From: Prostheceraeus crozeri
Taxonomy: Eukaryota; Platyhelminthes; Polycladida; Euryleptidae
NCBI GenBank assembly: GCA_907163375.1
Contig: CAJQUW010008671.1
Coordinates: 62,001-126,000, forward strand
Reading direction: 5' to 3'
DNA: 64,000 nt
Every line of letters begins with the position of its first letter. The stretch's first letter is position 1. The translations under genes and the position numbers were made by a program. Below are positions 30,058-38,834 of this stretch, in pieces. The notes beneath the pieces were generated by a model. It was not told where the DNA came from. It ran no database searches and worked only from the letters and a program-made list of their open reading frames with translations.

Positions 30058-31260
30058 TATTTGTATGACATTGGGTAATGAACATTATTATTGACCTTCT
30101 TGGTAGATTGTTAAGCAATTCGACATAAGTTTGTTCACAAGTGGGCCTACTTTCGGCCAAACGCATTCCATTGCACCGCAGAGTCATCTACATGTGGAAA
30201 CTTTGACGGCTCTCTTCAAAATATTTGGGCCATCTTCCAAATAAGGAACATTAAACGATACCATTGTTTTTGAAGCATGTAGTATGTATGATCACGCCCC
30301 CAATTGATGATTTCCAGATTTTTATCTGAACTCCCTGAACATCATACGTGTAGACATGTTTTCTCGCTTCAACACATTATTGGTTCTTACTATAATTCCT
30401 CTCTTAAAAATTCATGGTTATTTTATAAGTGCCTCATTTTGAATAAAATATTTAGAAGTAGTTTTGAAATACATGCATACTTCTTAAGAAGTGTATTTTT
30501 GGTATAAAAAAATTTTGGTTCAATTTGGAAGTATCCAACTGTATACGATTATATTGATTGATGAATATTAGAGGGTTGACAGCTAGGTGGTTGAATCATC
30601 TCGTCCGCCCGGCAGCACGAATTTCTTCAGCGGAACGAGGCTGAAAATAGGACTTTCGGAGAATGCAGTACACCCTATATATTGCTTCTACGAATCTGCG
30701 CGTCTGCCATGTTCTACCTGTTTCCTATTCTTATCAGATAGGATAAAAAAAGTAAACACGTAAATCCAACTGGGTGTGGATTGAAGTTTTTGAAAATCTT
30801 TTCAATGTGACCGATGTGTCTGACTATAATGCCTCTTTCATTAATGATGCCTCACTCTGCAAGAATGAAATACTTGTTCTCGTCTCTGATTATGAGCTTG
30901 AGAGTGGTCGTGGTAGGGACACGACCAGAGACAATTCGATCAGTTCCCTATAATCAGAGAAAATTTTCATGGCTCCCACTCTGACTAACTCCTCATAAAA
31001 AAGCTTTAAGCGGGAAGCACCAGCTAAGTCATTAGTCATGATTTTTTGCATGGAATATCTTCAGGTCATTTTCTATGCGGTACTAATGTGTCTATGCCCA
31101 CGATCGGTGATGTATCGTATACGAAAATGCATTTAAATACAGTAAGTTTCAGCCAAAATTCAATTAAGATGCTGTGTTTGACGCTAAAAATAGCGATTTG
31201 ATAAATGTAGATATGTTTAGCTTCTTGAACAATGGCATGTATAGTTCACCATTTTTCTTT
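30058..31260. other. Intronic sequence between Polinton 1 and the Penelope-like relic
   Basis: No gene seen. About 30738-30800 resembles the dispersed repeat found at 58173, 60484 and 60829 (ATCAGATAGGATAAAA, ACACGTAAATCCAA words). About 30600-30650 resembles 60150-60200 (GTCCG-CC-GC words). Confidence 0.4.
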
Positions 31261-32019
31261 TTAGTGATGGATGGATCCTGATTTAATTCGCTTCAGCCAT
31301 TCTAGTACGAATAGGGTTGCTGAAGCGATCGATGATATCGACATCAAATCGTCTATAGAAAAAGAACAATCAGAATGACGTAGTACAATATGACCTAAGA
31401 TGACACTCGTACTGTCTAGATTATCAATGCTTCTTCGATGTTCAGCAAAACGGACGCCGAAGGGTCGATTCGTAGAGCCAATGTAGCAATCATTGCATAG
31501 TCTCCTCGCAAATCGATATACAACATAGCACATGCTACAATTATACCTATTAGGAAGCGTTTGACAAACTTTGTAGTCACATTTTTCAGTATAACTAAAA
31601 TTGAAATTGCTGCAAATTTTGGTACCGGGTTGATTTATGACTCTGATAGGTAAATCGCAATTCTTAGTTAATTTGTTGATTTTACGGGTAGTTGCGTTGC
31701 TCACGAAATTCAATTTTAAATTGATTTTGTTGGGATAGTTATGGTTACTAGTCGTAGGCTTATCAACGTTAGGGTACTGGAAAGGGTTGAACCCATTGAG
31801 TTTTAGTTTAAGATCCATTTTAGTTTTACTATTTTTCAAGTTGTTTGCGTCTGAACAACGGTTTTCTAGATATTTGTAACTATTGCTAACGAACTTCGAT
31901 TTTATATGAGACGGTACCCAGCTATCTATATGCATAGAATTACCGGAGTGACATTCTTTATTATACCAGGTGAAGTCAATGCGGTCATTGACAGTTATAC
32001 TAAGATCTAAAAAGTTGAG
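31261..32019 (-). pseudogene. Penelope-like element, C-terminal (GIY-YIG) part, split by Polinton 2
   Basis: The frame enters at the Polinton 2 junction and ends at 31261. It encodes the connector after the RT core, then a GIY-YIG-type endonuclease: C-x2-C pair in CSMCYVVY, CYIGSTNRPFGVRFAEHRRS, and a terminal helical tail. Its N-terminal RT half is on the other side of the Polinton, at 57145-57720, and the reading frame continues exactly across the 6-bp duplication. The element is an EN-positive Penelope-type retroelement, already decayed at the 5' side (in-frame stop near 57405). Confidence 0.85.
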
Positions 32020-32025
32020 AACGTT
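32020..32025. repeat. Target-site duplication of Polinton 2, left copy
   Basis: AACGTT. The hexamer is itself palindromic, so it can be mistaken for part of the TIR; continuity of the interrupted RT frame with one copy removed shows it is the duplication. Confidence 0.93.
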
Positions 32026-32277
32026 AGTAGCAAAGTCTGGCCCCCGTCCGCAGCATTTGCACTAAAGTACATGACCTTGCCCCGGGCATCGGAGCACACG
32101 CCCACGCATCAGAGCACGGGGTGGCTAAGAGGACAGGAAACGGAGCACACGCCCACGCATCGGCGCACTTGGGGGCTAAGAGCACGGAGCACCAATCGGA
32201 GCACGCGGCGCCGAGCACGTGTGATGAGTCACAGCAAGGTATATAAGTAAGGCGCTGTCAGAGAAAATCATTCTCAT
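32026..32277 (+). repeat. Left TIR of Polinton 2
   Basis: It contains GC-rich direct repeats of CGGAGCACACGCCCACGCAT and related GGAGCAC words, then GTGATGAGTCACAGCAAGGTATATAAG. It has fewer copies of the 20-bp repeat than the right TIR, so the two have changed length independently. Open frames across it are by-products of the repeats. Confidence 0.93.
32240..32247 (+). promoter_or_regulatory. TATA box in left TIR
   Basis: TATATAAG, 41 nt before ATG 32281; the identical core promoter in the right TIR drives polB. Confidence 0.75.
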
Positions 32278-32280
32278 CAT

Positions 32281-32706
32281 ATGTCGACAACATTAACGGG
32301 TAGATTACGCCCTCTGGCTGAGACACGTCATCCCAAGGAGGAGATATCCTATACACCTTATTCATCGAAAGACTTTATTGTGGAACGAGACTGTAATACA
32401 CTGTATATTATTCCGACAAAGGAGAAGATTGTGTCGTTAGAGAAGATTATTGCAGAGCTTCGTATTCAGTTGCTGAATGTAATACTGTATGGACCACGCT
32501 TCTTGTTTGATATTCGAACATCTGCAAAGTTCCCCAAAGGTGCACTGGACGTGTCCTATCGCTATTTGAACATTGGTGACGATTGGGACGTGGAAGAACT
32601 GATTGATTCGTTGCAGAAGAAGTTACGTTCTCAACTGGAGTGTCGTTATTTTGGGGGAATCTTGTGTATGCAGATTGACATTGGGTTTGGTTCATTGTTT
32701 ACGTAA
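32281..32706 (+). CDS. Hypothetical 141-aa protein next to left TIR
   Basis: Unrecognised. The N-terminal half is polar, with a helical segment KEKIVSLEKIIAELRIQLLN (~48-67); the C-terminal half has mixed strands and VEELIDSLQKKLRSQL. It is the first gene after the TIR promoter and so is probably expressed with polB from identical promoter copies. It ends 25 nt before the next ATG (32732). Confidence 0.6.
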   Translation: MSTTLTGRLRPLAETRHPKEEISYTPYSSKDFIVERDCNTLYIIPTKEKIVSLEKIIAELRIQLLNVILYGPRFLFDIRTSAKFPKGALDVSYRYLNIGDDWDVEELIDSLQKKLRSQLECRYFGGILCMQIDIGFGSLFT

Positions 32707-32731
32707 GATACATTATCTGAACCACGATATA

Positions 32732-33646
32732 ATGGAGCCACCAACAAAGAAGAGGCGAACCACAGTCCGTCCCCGCCCTCAACCCTATTATGAGTGCGAG
32801 TTTTGCAATAAACGCTTCCGACTGTTTTCACAATGCATCCGTCATGGACGCAAGGAGATAGGGAAGGAGTATTGCGATCGTTGTGGGAAATGGTGGACTA
32901 CCGATCATTGCTGCTCTCTGGATAGAGGTTACTGGGGCGACAAGGAGAGTGAGTTCACCTGCCTGCTTTGCAAACAAGACTATAATATGGAAGCTTACCA
33001 TAAACACCCATGTGTGGGTCGGTGCAGGTACTGTGATGAGAAGATTCAGGAGGAGGAGAATGAATGGAATGAACATTTATGTCCCTATTTGAGCATGTAT
33101 ATGCCCACCGAACCCTTGGACCCGAATCGCCCAGTGGAGTCGGAGAGTACGAATTCATATCCGTACGACTTGTCAAAAGTGAAGTTGGCACGCTGTCCCT
33201 GGTGTCATAACATGTACCAAGCATTCTTCTTATGGGAACATGTTTGCAAACATCATAAGGAGGTGCGTGGAAGCAATCCGACGTGGAGCAAGACGAATGA
33301 GGCATGCGACAACTTTGTCTATATGTGTGTCTGTGGTGAGATGCTGCACCGTGACGTGGAGGAAGAGAAGGTCCGTCAATTTGTCTCGTTGCATAAGGAG
33401 CATATGGGCAAGAAAATATGGAAAAATCAGCGCGAAAAGTTGAAACGGATATATGAGAGTCAACCGAATCCGCCCAAGGAAGTGAATAGTGTCCCCCAAG
33501 CCTCGCTTCGACCAGAGAATAGAAATCGGGACCCACGCAAATATTTATTTGACTTTAGTAAGAAACGAGGGAGACCTCTGAAACCCATTGTTTTTAAGAA
33601 CCAATTGAATTGGTTCACGTATAATGTAGATTTGGATGATGAATAA
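32732..33646 (+). CDS. Zinc-finger protein paralogous to the N-terminus of PolB
   Basis: I choose ATG 32732, just after the upstream gene's stop; an earlier in-frame extension overlaps that gene. 304 residues. After a basic tail come YECEFCNKRF...HG, CDRCGKWW..DHC, CLLCKQDYNMEAYHKHPC and GRCRYCDEKI...EHLCPYL. This is clearly the same module, in the same order, as the first ~115 residues of PolB on the opposite end (EAYHKHACVGRCRYCD in PolB). A further CPWC...H/CVCGE unit resembles the protein at 37525. A duplicated PolB zinc module as a stand-alone protein could act as a DNA-binding or terminal-protein-related factor. The stop codon overlaps an AATAAA. Confidence 0.8.
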   Translation: MEPPTKKRRTTVRPRPQPYYECEFCNKRFRLFSQCIRHGRKEIGKEYCDRCGKWWTTDHCCSLDRGYWGDKESEFTCLLCKQDYNMEAYHKHPCVGRCRYCDEKIQEEENEWNEHLCPYLSMYMPTEPLDPNRPVESESTNSYPYDLSKVKLARCPWCHNMYQAFFLWEHVCKHHKEVRGSNPTWSKTNEACDNFVYMCVCGEMLHRDVEEEKVRQFVSLHKEHMGKKIWKNQREKLKRIYESQPNPPKEVNSVPQASLRPENRNRDPRKYLFDFSKKRGRPLKPIVFKNQLNWFTYNVDLDDE

Positions 33647-33676
33647 ATGTAGTGATCAATCTCCTATTTTTGTGAC

Positions 33677-33685
33677 TAAGTTATG
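33677..33685 (+). promoter_or_regulatory. TAAGT-class promoter motif
   Basis: TAAGTTATG, 32 nt before ATG 33709. Confidence 0.55.
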
Positions 33686-33708
33686 ATTGGGAAGCGTAAA
33701 CATTAATC

Positions 33709-33990
33709 ATGACACGCCGTAAACGACGCCAGAGAGGAGGAACTGTAAGACATGTGAAACGGTATATAAAATCTCAACTGCATCGTAGAGGGCGTGAAGC
33801 TCTTCAGAGACATAAAGGCGAATTGATTCGACGTCATTTGGGCAATACGTTGTTGCCAGCAGCGTGGCGACCACGTTATAAATCCAATAATCAAATGATA
33901 AAGGAAGAATGGCAACGGTTGAAACACGATCTAAATAGGAACAAGTTGGGAAAGTTAAAGACGTTAGGGAAACTATTAATGAAGAACTAA
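33709..33990 (+). CDS. Small basic core-like protein
   Basis: 93 residues, very Arg/Lys-rich from the start (MTRRKRRQRGG), helical, with no acidic clusters. Probably DNA-binding in the virion. It is followed at once by the pX-like gene. A TAAGT-class motif precedes it. Confidence 0.6.
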   Translation: MTRRKRRQRGGTVRHVKRYIKSQLHRRGREALQRHKGELIRRHLGNTLLPAAWRPRYKSNNQMIKEEWQRLKHDLNRNKLGKLKTLGKLLMKN

Positions 33991-33992
33991 GT
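33988..33992 (+). promoter_or_regulatory. TAAGT-class promoter motif overlapping a stop codon
   Basis: TAAGT overlaps the stop of the upstream gene and lies 32 nt before ATG 34020. Confidence 0.55.
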
Positions 33993-34019
33993 AGGGACAT
34001 CTAGTCTATCACGGTAATC

Positions 34020-34289
34020 ATGCAACGTGGAGGTATTTATCGCGGAAGCCGTCGTCAAAAAGGGGGTATTTACCGTGGTAGTCGTAGACAAAAAGGTGGA
34101 ATCTACCGCGGGAGTCGTAAACAAAGAGGAGGCATCCTCCCATTTTTAGCCCCCCTCATCCCTGCACTTATTGCCGCAGGGAAAGCTGCAGCGTTGGGAG
34201 CAGCGGGTGCAGCCGGTGCCGCAGGCGTAAGCGCTTTAACGAATAAAATGTCAGGAGGAAAACGTCGAAGGAGACGTCATCATCGCTAA
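34020..34289 (+). CDS. pX/mu-like condensing protein with three GGIYRGSRRQK repeats
   Basis: 89 residues. Three near-identical repeats of RGGIYRGSRRQK (residues ~3-36) lead into GGILPFLAPLIPALIAAGKA, an Ala/Gly helix and a terminal KRRRRRHHR. The hydrophobic centre flanked by basic arms matches adenovirus pX-like proteins of Polintons, as at 14136 in element 1. The repeats are in the DNA too (34026-34130), so they arose by recent tandem duplication. Confidence 0.75.
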   Translation: MQRGGIYRGSRRQKGGIYRGSRRQKGGIYRGSRKQRGGILPFLAPLIPALIAAGKAAALGAAGAAGAAGVSALTNKMSGGKRRRRRHHR

Positions 34290-34322
34290 ACCAATCATGT
34301 TGTACACCACCCTAGGGACGGG

Positions 34323-34330
34323 TATATAAG
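34323..34330 (+). promoter_or_regulatory. Internal TATA box
   Basis: TATATAAG within GGGTATATAAGTC, 39 nt before ATG 34362; same core as the TIR promoters. Confidence 0.7.
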
Positions 34331-34361
34331 TCGAGACACACAAGGTGAGATTCATTTCACG

Positions 34362-35363
34362 ATGCGTCGGATTCAGCATTTGGGCGAGCTCATGCAAGGT
34401 TCTTATACCATTACATTTGATCATCCTAAAGTACAACAATGGTGGGTGGAGCAGAAGAAGCCGGTGCGCAATTTCATCGTATTTGATACGGAAGGAGATC
34501 CCATGCAGGAAGTCGCTGCCATTTGGTGTCATTATACGCCCAGAGACGATAAACCGACCGGATATGTGACCATTACATCGCGCTTCCATGACTTTATCAA
34601 ACATGAGACATCGGGGTGTGATGTTTTTGCGACTAATTTTATTCATGGTCTCAACCCACGTGTGATTGGGAAATGTGGTGCAGAAGAGAGTGTGATTATT
34701 CACCGTTTTAATTGCTGGGTCCATGAAATGACACGCGAGTATGGAGACGCGGAACTGATTGTAGGGAATGGATTATCGGAGATGGAAAGAGCTTGGTTGA
34801 AAAGCATAAAACTCTTGGAAAAAGTGACAATGGATAGTATTTCTCTCCCCGAATGGTCTCAACGCATTGACTCTCATTGGAATATATTCGCCTCATGTAT
34901 GCGGGATAGTGAACTGTATAGGATTGGCTACAAGGAACATATGCGTCGCGGATGTCACTGGATGAATCATTCCCAGTATGAAGGGAAAGAAGCTTACCGT
35001 CGAGCCCTGTTACATTTACGCCGAGGGAAAGCACTCACAGAAACTCAAGCTGCCAAGGTACAGTATGGGTACCACTGTGCGCTGTCAGATGTGGTCGAGA
35101 TTCTCCTTCATTATTGCTTTGAACTACACTATCGACTTTATGTGCATACACTGTATTTAAATTATGATTCCTGTGAAGCTGCATGGGCCTGGACCAAGAT
35201 TGACCACATCACTGTGATGCATGAATCAACCACGGTGGACAATGGACAACTCCACAAGTCTTACATTGTTCATTATTGTAACTTCAGTGACTATGCCGAA
35301 CATCGTACCTTGTGCAAGAATAATGCATGTTGTGAAATGACTCAAGAAAGTGCATCTCTATAA
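34362..35363 (+). CDS. DEDDh-type 3'-5' exonuclease candidate
   Basis: 333 residues. NFIVFDTEGDP (Asp42, Glu44) matches exonuclease motif I (DxE) of the RNase-H-like DEDD superfamily. YHCALSDVVEIL (His238, Asp243) matches motif III of the DEDDh class (HxAxxD). The middle motif would be IVGNGLSEMERAWL (~133-146), with Glu in place of the usual Asp. This would be separate from the proofreading domain of PolB. It has its own TATA box, so it is likely expressed with the replication set. The stop overlaps AATAAA. A role in DNA processing is inferred. Confidence 0.6.
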   Translation: MRRIQHLGELMQGSYTITFDHPKVQQWWVEQKKPVRNFIVFDTEGDPMQEVAAIWCHYTPRDDKPTGYVTITSRFHDFIKHETSGCDVFATNFIHGLNPRVIGKCGAEESVIIHRFNCWVHEMTREYGDAELIVGNGLSEMERAWLKSIKLLEKVTMDSISLPEWSQRIDSHWNIFASCMRDSELYRIGYKEHMRRGCHWMNHSQYEGKEAYRRALLHLRRGKALTETQAAKVQYGYHCALSDVVEILLHYCFELHYRLYVHTLYLNYDSCEAAWAWTKIDHITVMHESTTVDNGQLHKSYIVHYCNFSDYAEHRTLCKNNACCEMTQESASL

Positions 35364-35641
35364 TAAATGTTATTCCAATCACCTGTTATTTTCAATGATC
35401 ATTGACTTGGGAATATAGCACTTGTCAATTTTATGAACCATTTTCAACATTAAAATAATGCTAACTTGTAAATTTTATGAACGATTTCCAATCTTTAAAT
35501 TCAATCTTTAACATTAATTTTAACTTCTATTCTATCATGATATGTCCTATAACCCATTTCACCCTTGAATAAAATAGTCATAGCTTACCATGTATGTTTA
35601 TTGAGAAGAAATCAAGATAGAAAGAATAATTACACATACAT
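35364..35641. other. Convergent 3' region
   Basis: AT-rich gap between the exonuclease-like gene (plus) and the proline-rich gene (minus). It contains AATAAA words on the plus strand at about 35362 and 35568 and no gene. Confidence 0.5.
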
Positions 35642-36220
35642 TTAAAAAACCCAGTCACTGACTTCACTTATAAAGTCCACTGCATCCAAGTTGGCGATGG
35701 CTTCGTCAATGTTCTCCAATTCAGTGCGACGATTGAATCTACTGCTTAAGTTGGTCAAGGGCTTACGGAAAGGTTGACGATAAAGGTCCAGTTCGGGATA
35801 GTCGTCGGAATTGGGGGGCGTATTCTCCTTCTCATCTGTCAAATAGTCCTCCACCTGTTCTTCACTCAAACTTGGTGGTCCGGGATCGGTGACAGAGGTT
35901 GATAATGTAGGTGACGGTGGGATGTGAAATGGTCCATCGATGGTGGGTGGTGTTGGCGGGAGGGAATACGGTCCATCGGGATCGGGAATGGAGCCCCAGT
36001 GGGATGGCAGATCCGTTGGAAAGTCGTCATCACTGGTCGAAGGTAATGGACTGGCTGGTGAAGACGGTAGAGGGTTTGGACTTTCTGGAGTCGGTGGTGG
36101 AGTGTCAAGAATCATTTCAGGTTCGCTATCACTATCTTGTAATAAAATGTTACGCTGTAAAATAGCACGTTGCCTAAGATCACTGGGATCCACTTGTCGG
36201 AATTGGCGTTGGTAAATCAT
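35642..36220 (-). CDS. Proline-rich acidic disordered protein
   Basis: I place the start at ATG 36220 (MIYQRQFRQVDPSDLRQR), because the longer frame runs through promoter repeats. 192 residues. Residues 30-145 are Pro/Ser/Asp-rich (PPPTPESPNPLPSSP and similar) and surely disordered; the C-terminus is mixed charged. A TATA-like CTATAAA lies ~40 nt upstream on the minus strand. No family recognised; an adaptor or transactivator-like role is conceivable but unsupported. Confidence 0.55.
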   Translation of the reverse strand: MIYQRQFRQVDPSDLRQRAILQRNILLQDSDSEPEMILDTPPPTPESPNPLPSSPASPLPSTSDDDFPTDLPSHWGSIPDPDGPYSLPPTPPTIDGPFHIPPSPTLSTSVTDPGPPSLSEEQVEDYLTDEKENTPPNSDDYPELDLYRQPFRKPLTNLSSRFNRRTELENIDEAIANLDAVDFISEVSDWVF

Positions 36221-36259
36221 GTTCACGAGTGTTATGAAGGTGGAACATTTTCGGCTTGG

Positions 36260-36386
36260 CTTTATAGTTTTGCAAATACCCCATCCCCTGCTCCGAGCAT
36301 TAGACGTGCCCCATTCCATGCTCGGAGCACAGAACGGAGCATTGGGTGTGCCCCATTCCATGTTCGGAGCACCTATCGATTGGAGA
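36260..36386. promoter_or_regulatory. Divergent promoter with GGAGCAC repeats
   Basis: Between genes at 35642-36220 (minus) and 36423-36818 (plus) are two copies of GTGCCCCATTCCATG(C/T)TCGGAGCAC (about 36308-36332 and 36348-36372) plus other GGAGCA words. The GGAGCAC core is shared with the TIRs and with 39917-39945, so it is a candidate activator site common to TATA-class genes. Confidence 0.6.
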
Positions 36387-36422
36387 ACTAGGTAAAAATG
36401 GAGAAACGATCAAGACACATAC

Positions 36423-36818
36423 ATGATGGAAGACTTTCACGTGTACACCTATCCAAATCAGCTCATTATTTATCCGAAAACGACATGTCAACCGCACGCG
36501 ATGTTGGAGAAAGTGATTCCATATGTGAAGGAGAAGATCAAAGTAAAGCCTGAATGTGAACTCTCCATGGATACATTCACGATTTATGAATACAAAAGAA
36601 ATGGTTCTCCACCATTGATGGGCGCCAGTGAACGTTATTATGAAAGTGACATCCAAGAAATGGATGACTATTTATCCTCACTGAAGAACGTATGGGACTA
36701 TGAATTTATGGACAGTGTTAACAAAGAGATTCTTGGTGTCTATTGTATAACGTTTAATTTTGAATATATCTCTGTTGGATGGACATCAGAAGAAGAATAT
36801 GTAAGCGATACAGACTAA
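36423..36818 (+). CDS. Hypothetical 131-aa acidic protein
   Basis: No family recognised. It starts MMEDFHVYTYPNQLIIYPK; beta-rich N-terminal half and an acidic C-terminus (SEEEYVSDTD). Divergently transcribed from the proline-rich gene through the GGAGCAC repeat promoter. Its stop is followed closely by GAATAAAG. Confidence 0.55.
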   Translation: MMEDFHVYTYPNQLIIYPKTTCQPHAMLEKVIPYVKEKIKVKPECELSMDTFTIYEYKRNGSPPLMGASERYYESDIQEMDDYLSSLKNVWDYEFMDSVNKEILGVYCITFNFEYISVGWTSEEEYVSDTD

Positions 36819-36975
36819 GTATGAATAAAGAAAATGTCGTCGTATGAATCATGTTGCTTTTCCATATTATAAGCATTCTGCTATTGGGGTTGATAGATTT
36901 GGAAAAACATGCTACTTGTACTCCTTTTTCTTCTGAGAGAGATTGTACGCATACTCACCGCGATGAGTGACTATT

Positions 36976-36984
36976 TAAGTTATG
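36976..36984 (+). promoter_or_regulatory. TAAGT-class promoter motif
   Basis: TAAGTTATG, 36 nt before ATG 37012; identical to the motif before ATG 33709. Confidence 0.55.
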
Positions 36985-37011
36985 GATCCTCACACTCTCT
37001 CAAATAAGATC

Positions 37012-37149
37012 ATGTTACTCCTGCCCTATTATCGAAAAAGACGACATCGCCCTATTCGGACAAGACACCCTCGAAAAAGACGACAACGTGGAAGATGGAC
37101 ATCACGCCCACAGAAAGTTCGACATCTCCTTCGCACCAAGCGCGGATGA
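37012..37149 (+). CDS. 45-aa arginine-rich protein
   Basis: A short ORF, 45 codons, with YYRKRRHRPIRTRHPRKRRQ: almost a protamine-like sequence, over one third Arg/Lys. The start is supported by a TAAGTTATG motif at the usual distance and by the ATCATG context seen in other late-class genes. It overlaps the start of the next gene (37095) in a different frame. A mu-like or protamine-like DNA-condensing protein is the obvious reading, by composition only. Confidence 0.55.
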   Translation: MLLLPYYRKRRHRPIRTRHPRKRRQRGRWTSRPQKVRHLLRTKRG

Positions 37150-37544
37150 AGATCCTTATTGATTTTTGGTTCGATGAACGCATCCGAGGCAATGATATCC
37201 CCAAATTAGAAGAGTTTACCGACACGTCCACAGTCTATTTGAATCAATTGGTACTGAATGACCACTATTCCATCGTGGGACGTGTGTATTTACTCATGGC
37301 TATTTTTGAGGATGATGTTTTGTATGAGGAAACACTATGGAGGTTTATGAATGAGAAACATTTGAAATATTTACAAGAGCTGTATCATAAACGTGTGATT
37401 TCAGCAGCAAGTCTTATTTATATCAAAGAGACATTGAATCGTATCTGTGCTCATTTCAGTGTTTTGTTTCAATGGCCAACGAATGTATTTAAGCATGCAC
37501 AGGAACACACAACAAAAATCAACCATGAAGGGAGGAACGCGTGA
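37095..37544 (+). CDS. Hypothetical helical 149-aa protein
   Basis: Starts MDITPTESSTSPSH then becomes helical (KILIDFWFDERIRG, VYLLMAIFEDDVLYEETLWRF). It has no recognisable family. It overlaps the 45-aa arginine-rich ORF upstream and the zinc-finger gene downstream by 20 nt (ATG 37525), a tight overlap typical of viral gene packing. Confidence 0.5.
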   Translation: MDITPTESSTSPSHQARMKILIDFWFDERIRGNDIPKLEEFTDTSTVYLNQLVLNDHYSIVGRVYLLMAIFEDDVLYEETLWRFMNEKHLKYLQELYHKRVISAASLIYIKETLNRICAHFSVLFQWPTNVFKHAQEHTTKINHEGRNA

Positions 37545-38799
37545 AAGTGAAGAGACACTGACGTTGCGAAAATTGAGAATAACCCTATGTCCTGTCTGTA
37601 AATGCCCTTATCAAAAAGATCGTCTGAGAAGGCATATTTATAATTCACACCATCTAAAATATAAAACAAAAGAAGAGATAAAAGCAAGTCAAGAGTTCAT
37701 CTATGCATGTCTATGCGGGGAAACACTCGATGGAACGGTTGATAGGAAGACAGCTCAACAATTTGCGCGTCAACATACCCATATTTTAAACGAGCGAATG
37801 GAGGGAGAAAATGTGAGTAAACTCAACTATATTATTCAACAGCATGTTCCGAGATCCTCTTTGAAGGTGTCATCTACGTTGACAGGACAAGATCGACAAT
37901 TATCACCCACCTCACGTCGTGCAACCCCCTTGCGACCCCCTCAACCTATGAATACAGATTTGGATGCAGACGATAGTCTAGAAGCACTCATTCGACCCTC
38001 TCCAGCTGATCATCGCGCCTTAACACAAGCAACACCTGATAATGCTCACACTATGCTGCAAGCTGTCGTGAAAAGTATGGTTGAAGATCGAGCCAGAGTG
38101 GATGCTCCCCCTGATCCCACCCATACGGTCCATCAAATACAAGAAGAATTGAATCGATTGCCGCCAGATGTTTTAGCCATGGCTGCTAATGAGATTGATA
38201 TGAGTCCTATATCGTTAGAGAATATTCAACCTACACTAAGTCATGTGACATTTGATAACTACCCAGGTCCTGTCAATGATCACAACAGTTATGTCCAAGC
38301 CATGTCGAACACAGTGGGAAATCCAGAGGTTGATCAACAAGAATCAAGAGAACCTCTCCAACAACACTCGGTGGGGGTAGGAACCCCTCAACAACAACAC
38401 TCAGTGGGGGTAGGAACCCCTCAACAACCCATGGACGCACACCCCGTGGAGGAAAGAATGTTTTACCCAGTCAATTCACCTGTCATTGACAACTCCCACG
38501 AGTACATTATTCAACTGAACAATTTGAAAAACAGCGCCATTGTTCAACTGTTGAACGATTCTATTCGTCTCCATGAACGTCATTTAAATGCTCGCAAACG
38601 CATCTTGCACGTGTTGGAAGATGCATTTAATCAACACATTCATGAACCCAATCGTACAGATGGCAATGGAGACTATTTGGATGAGACATTGGAAAGCATG
38701 CGTGACTTGCTGACTCAAAAGGAAGAGTTTATTGCCCACTTAACCAACCAAAATGCAGACGTCCACGCACGCTACATGAATTTGGTGAACGCCATGTAA
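37525..38799 (+). CDS. Zinc-finger protein with disordered middle and coiled-coil C-terminus
   Basis: ATG 37525 is chosen because upstream in-frame codons belong to the overlapping gene. About 424 residues. An N-terminal CPVCKCPY...H...H finger is followed by FIYACLCGETLDGTV, which aligns with FVYMCVCGEMLHRDV of the protein at 32732, so the two are paralogues. Residues ~110-310 are low complexity, including two direct repeats of QQHSVGVGTPQQ (DNA 38364-38424). The final ~110 residues form a coiled coil. Likely nucleic-acid binding. Confidence 0.65.
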   Translation: MKGGTRESEETLTLRKLRITLCPVCKCPYQKDRLRRHIYNSHHLKYKTKEEIKASQEFIYACLCGETLDGTVDRKTAQQFARQHTHILNERMEGENVSKLNYIIQQHVPRSSLKVSSTLTGQDRQLSPTSRRATPLRPPQPMNTDLDADDSLEALIRPSPADHRALTQATPDNAHTMLQAVVKSMVEDRARVDAPPDPTHTVHQIQEELNRLPPDVLAMAANEIDMSPISLENIQPTLSHVTFDNYPGPVNDHNSYVQAMSNTVGNPEVDQQESREPLQQHSVGVGTPQQQHSVGVGTPQQPMDAHPVEERMFYPVNSPVIDNSHEYIIQLNNLKNSAIVQLLNDSIRLHERHLNARKRILHVLEDAFNQHIHEPNRTDGNGDYLDETLESMRDLLTQKEEFIAHLTNQNADVHARYMNLVNAM

Positions 38800-38801
38800 A
38801 C

Positions 38802-38810
38802 TAAGTTATG
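38802..38810 (+). promoter_or_regulatory. TAAGT-class promoter motif
   Basis: TAAGTTATG, 33 nt before ATG 38835, just after the previous stop. Confidence 0.55.
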
Positions 38811-38834
38811 TGGGATAGAGGATGATATACAAGA

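Noticed and set aside
32024-32218. Frames across the Polinton 2 TIRs (also 56928-57140)
   Set aside because: Cys/Ala/Trp-rich translations arise from the GC-rich CGGAGCACACGCCCACGCAT repeats and occur in both TIRs; no sign of coding.
34251-34724. Minus-strand 157-codon frame
   Set aside because: Shadow of the exonuclease-like and pX-like genes.
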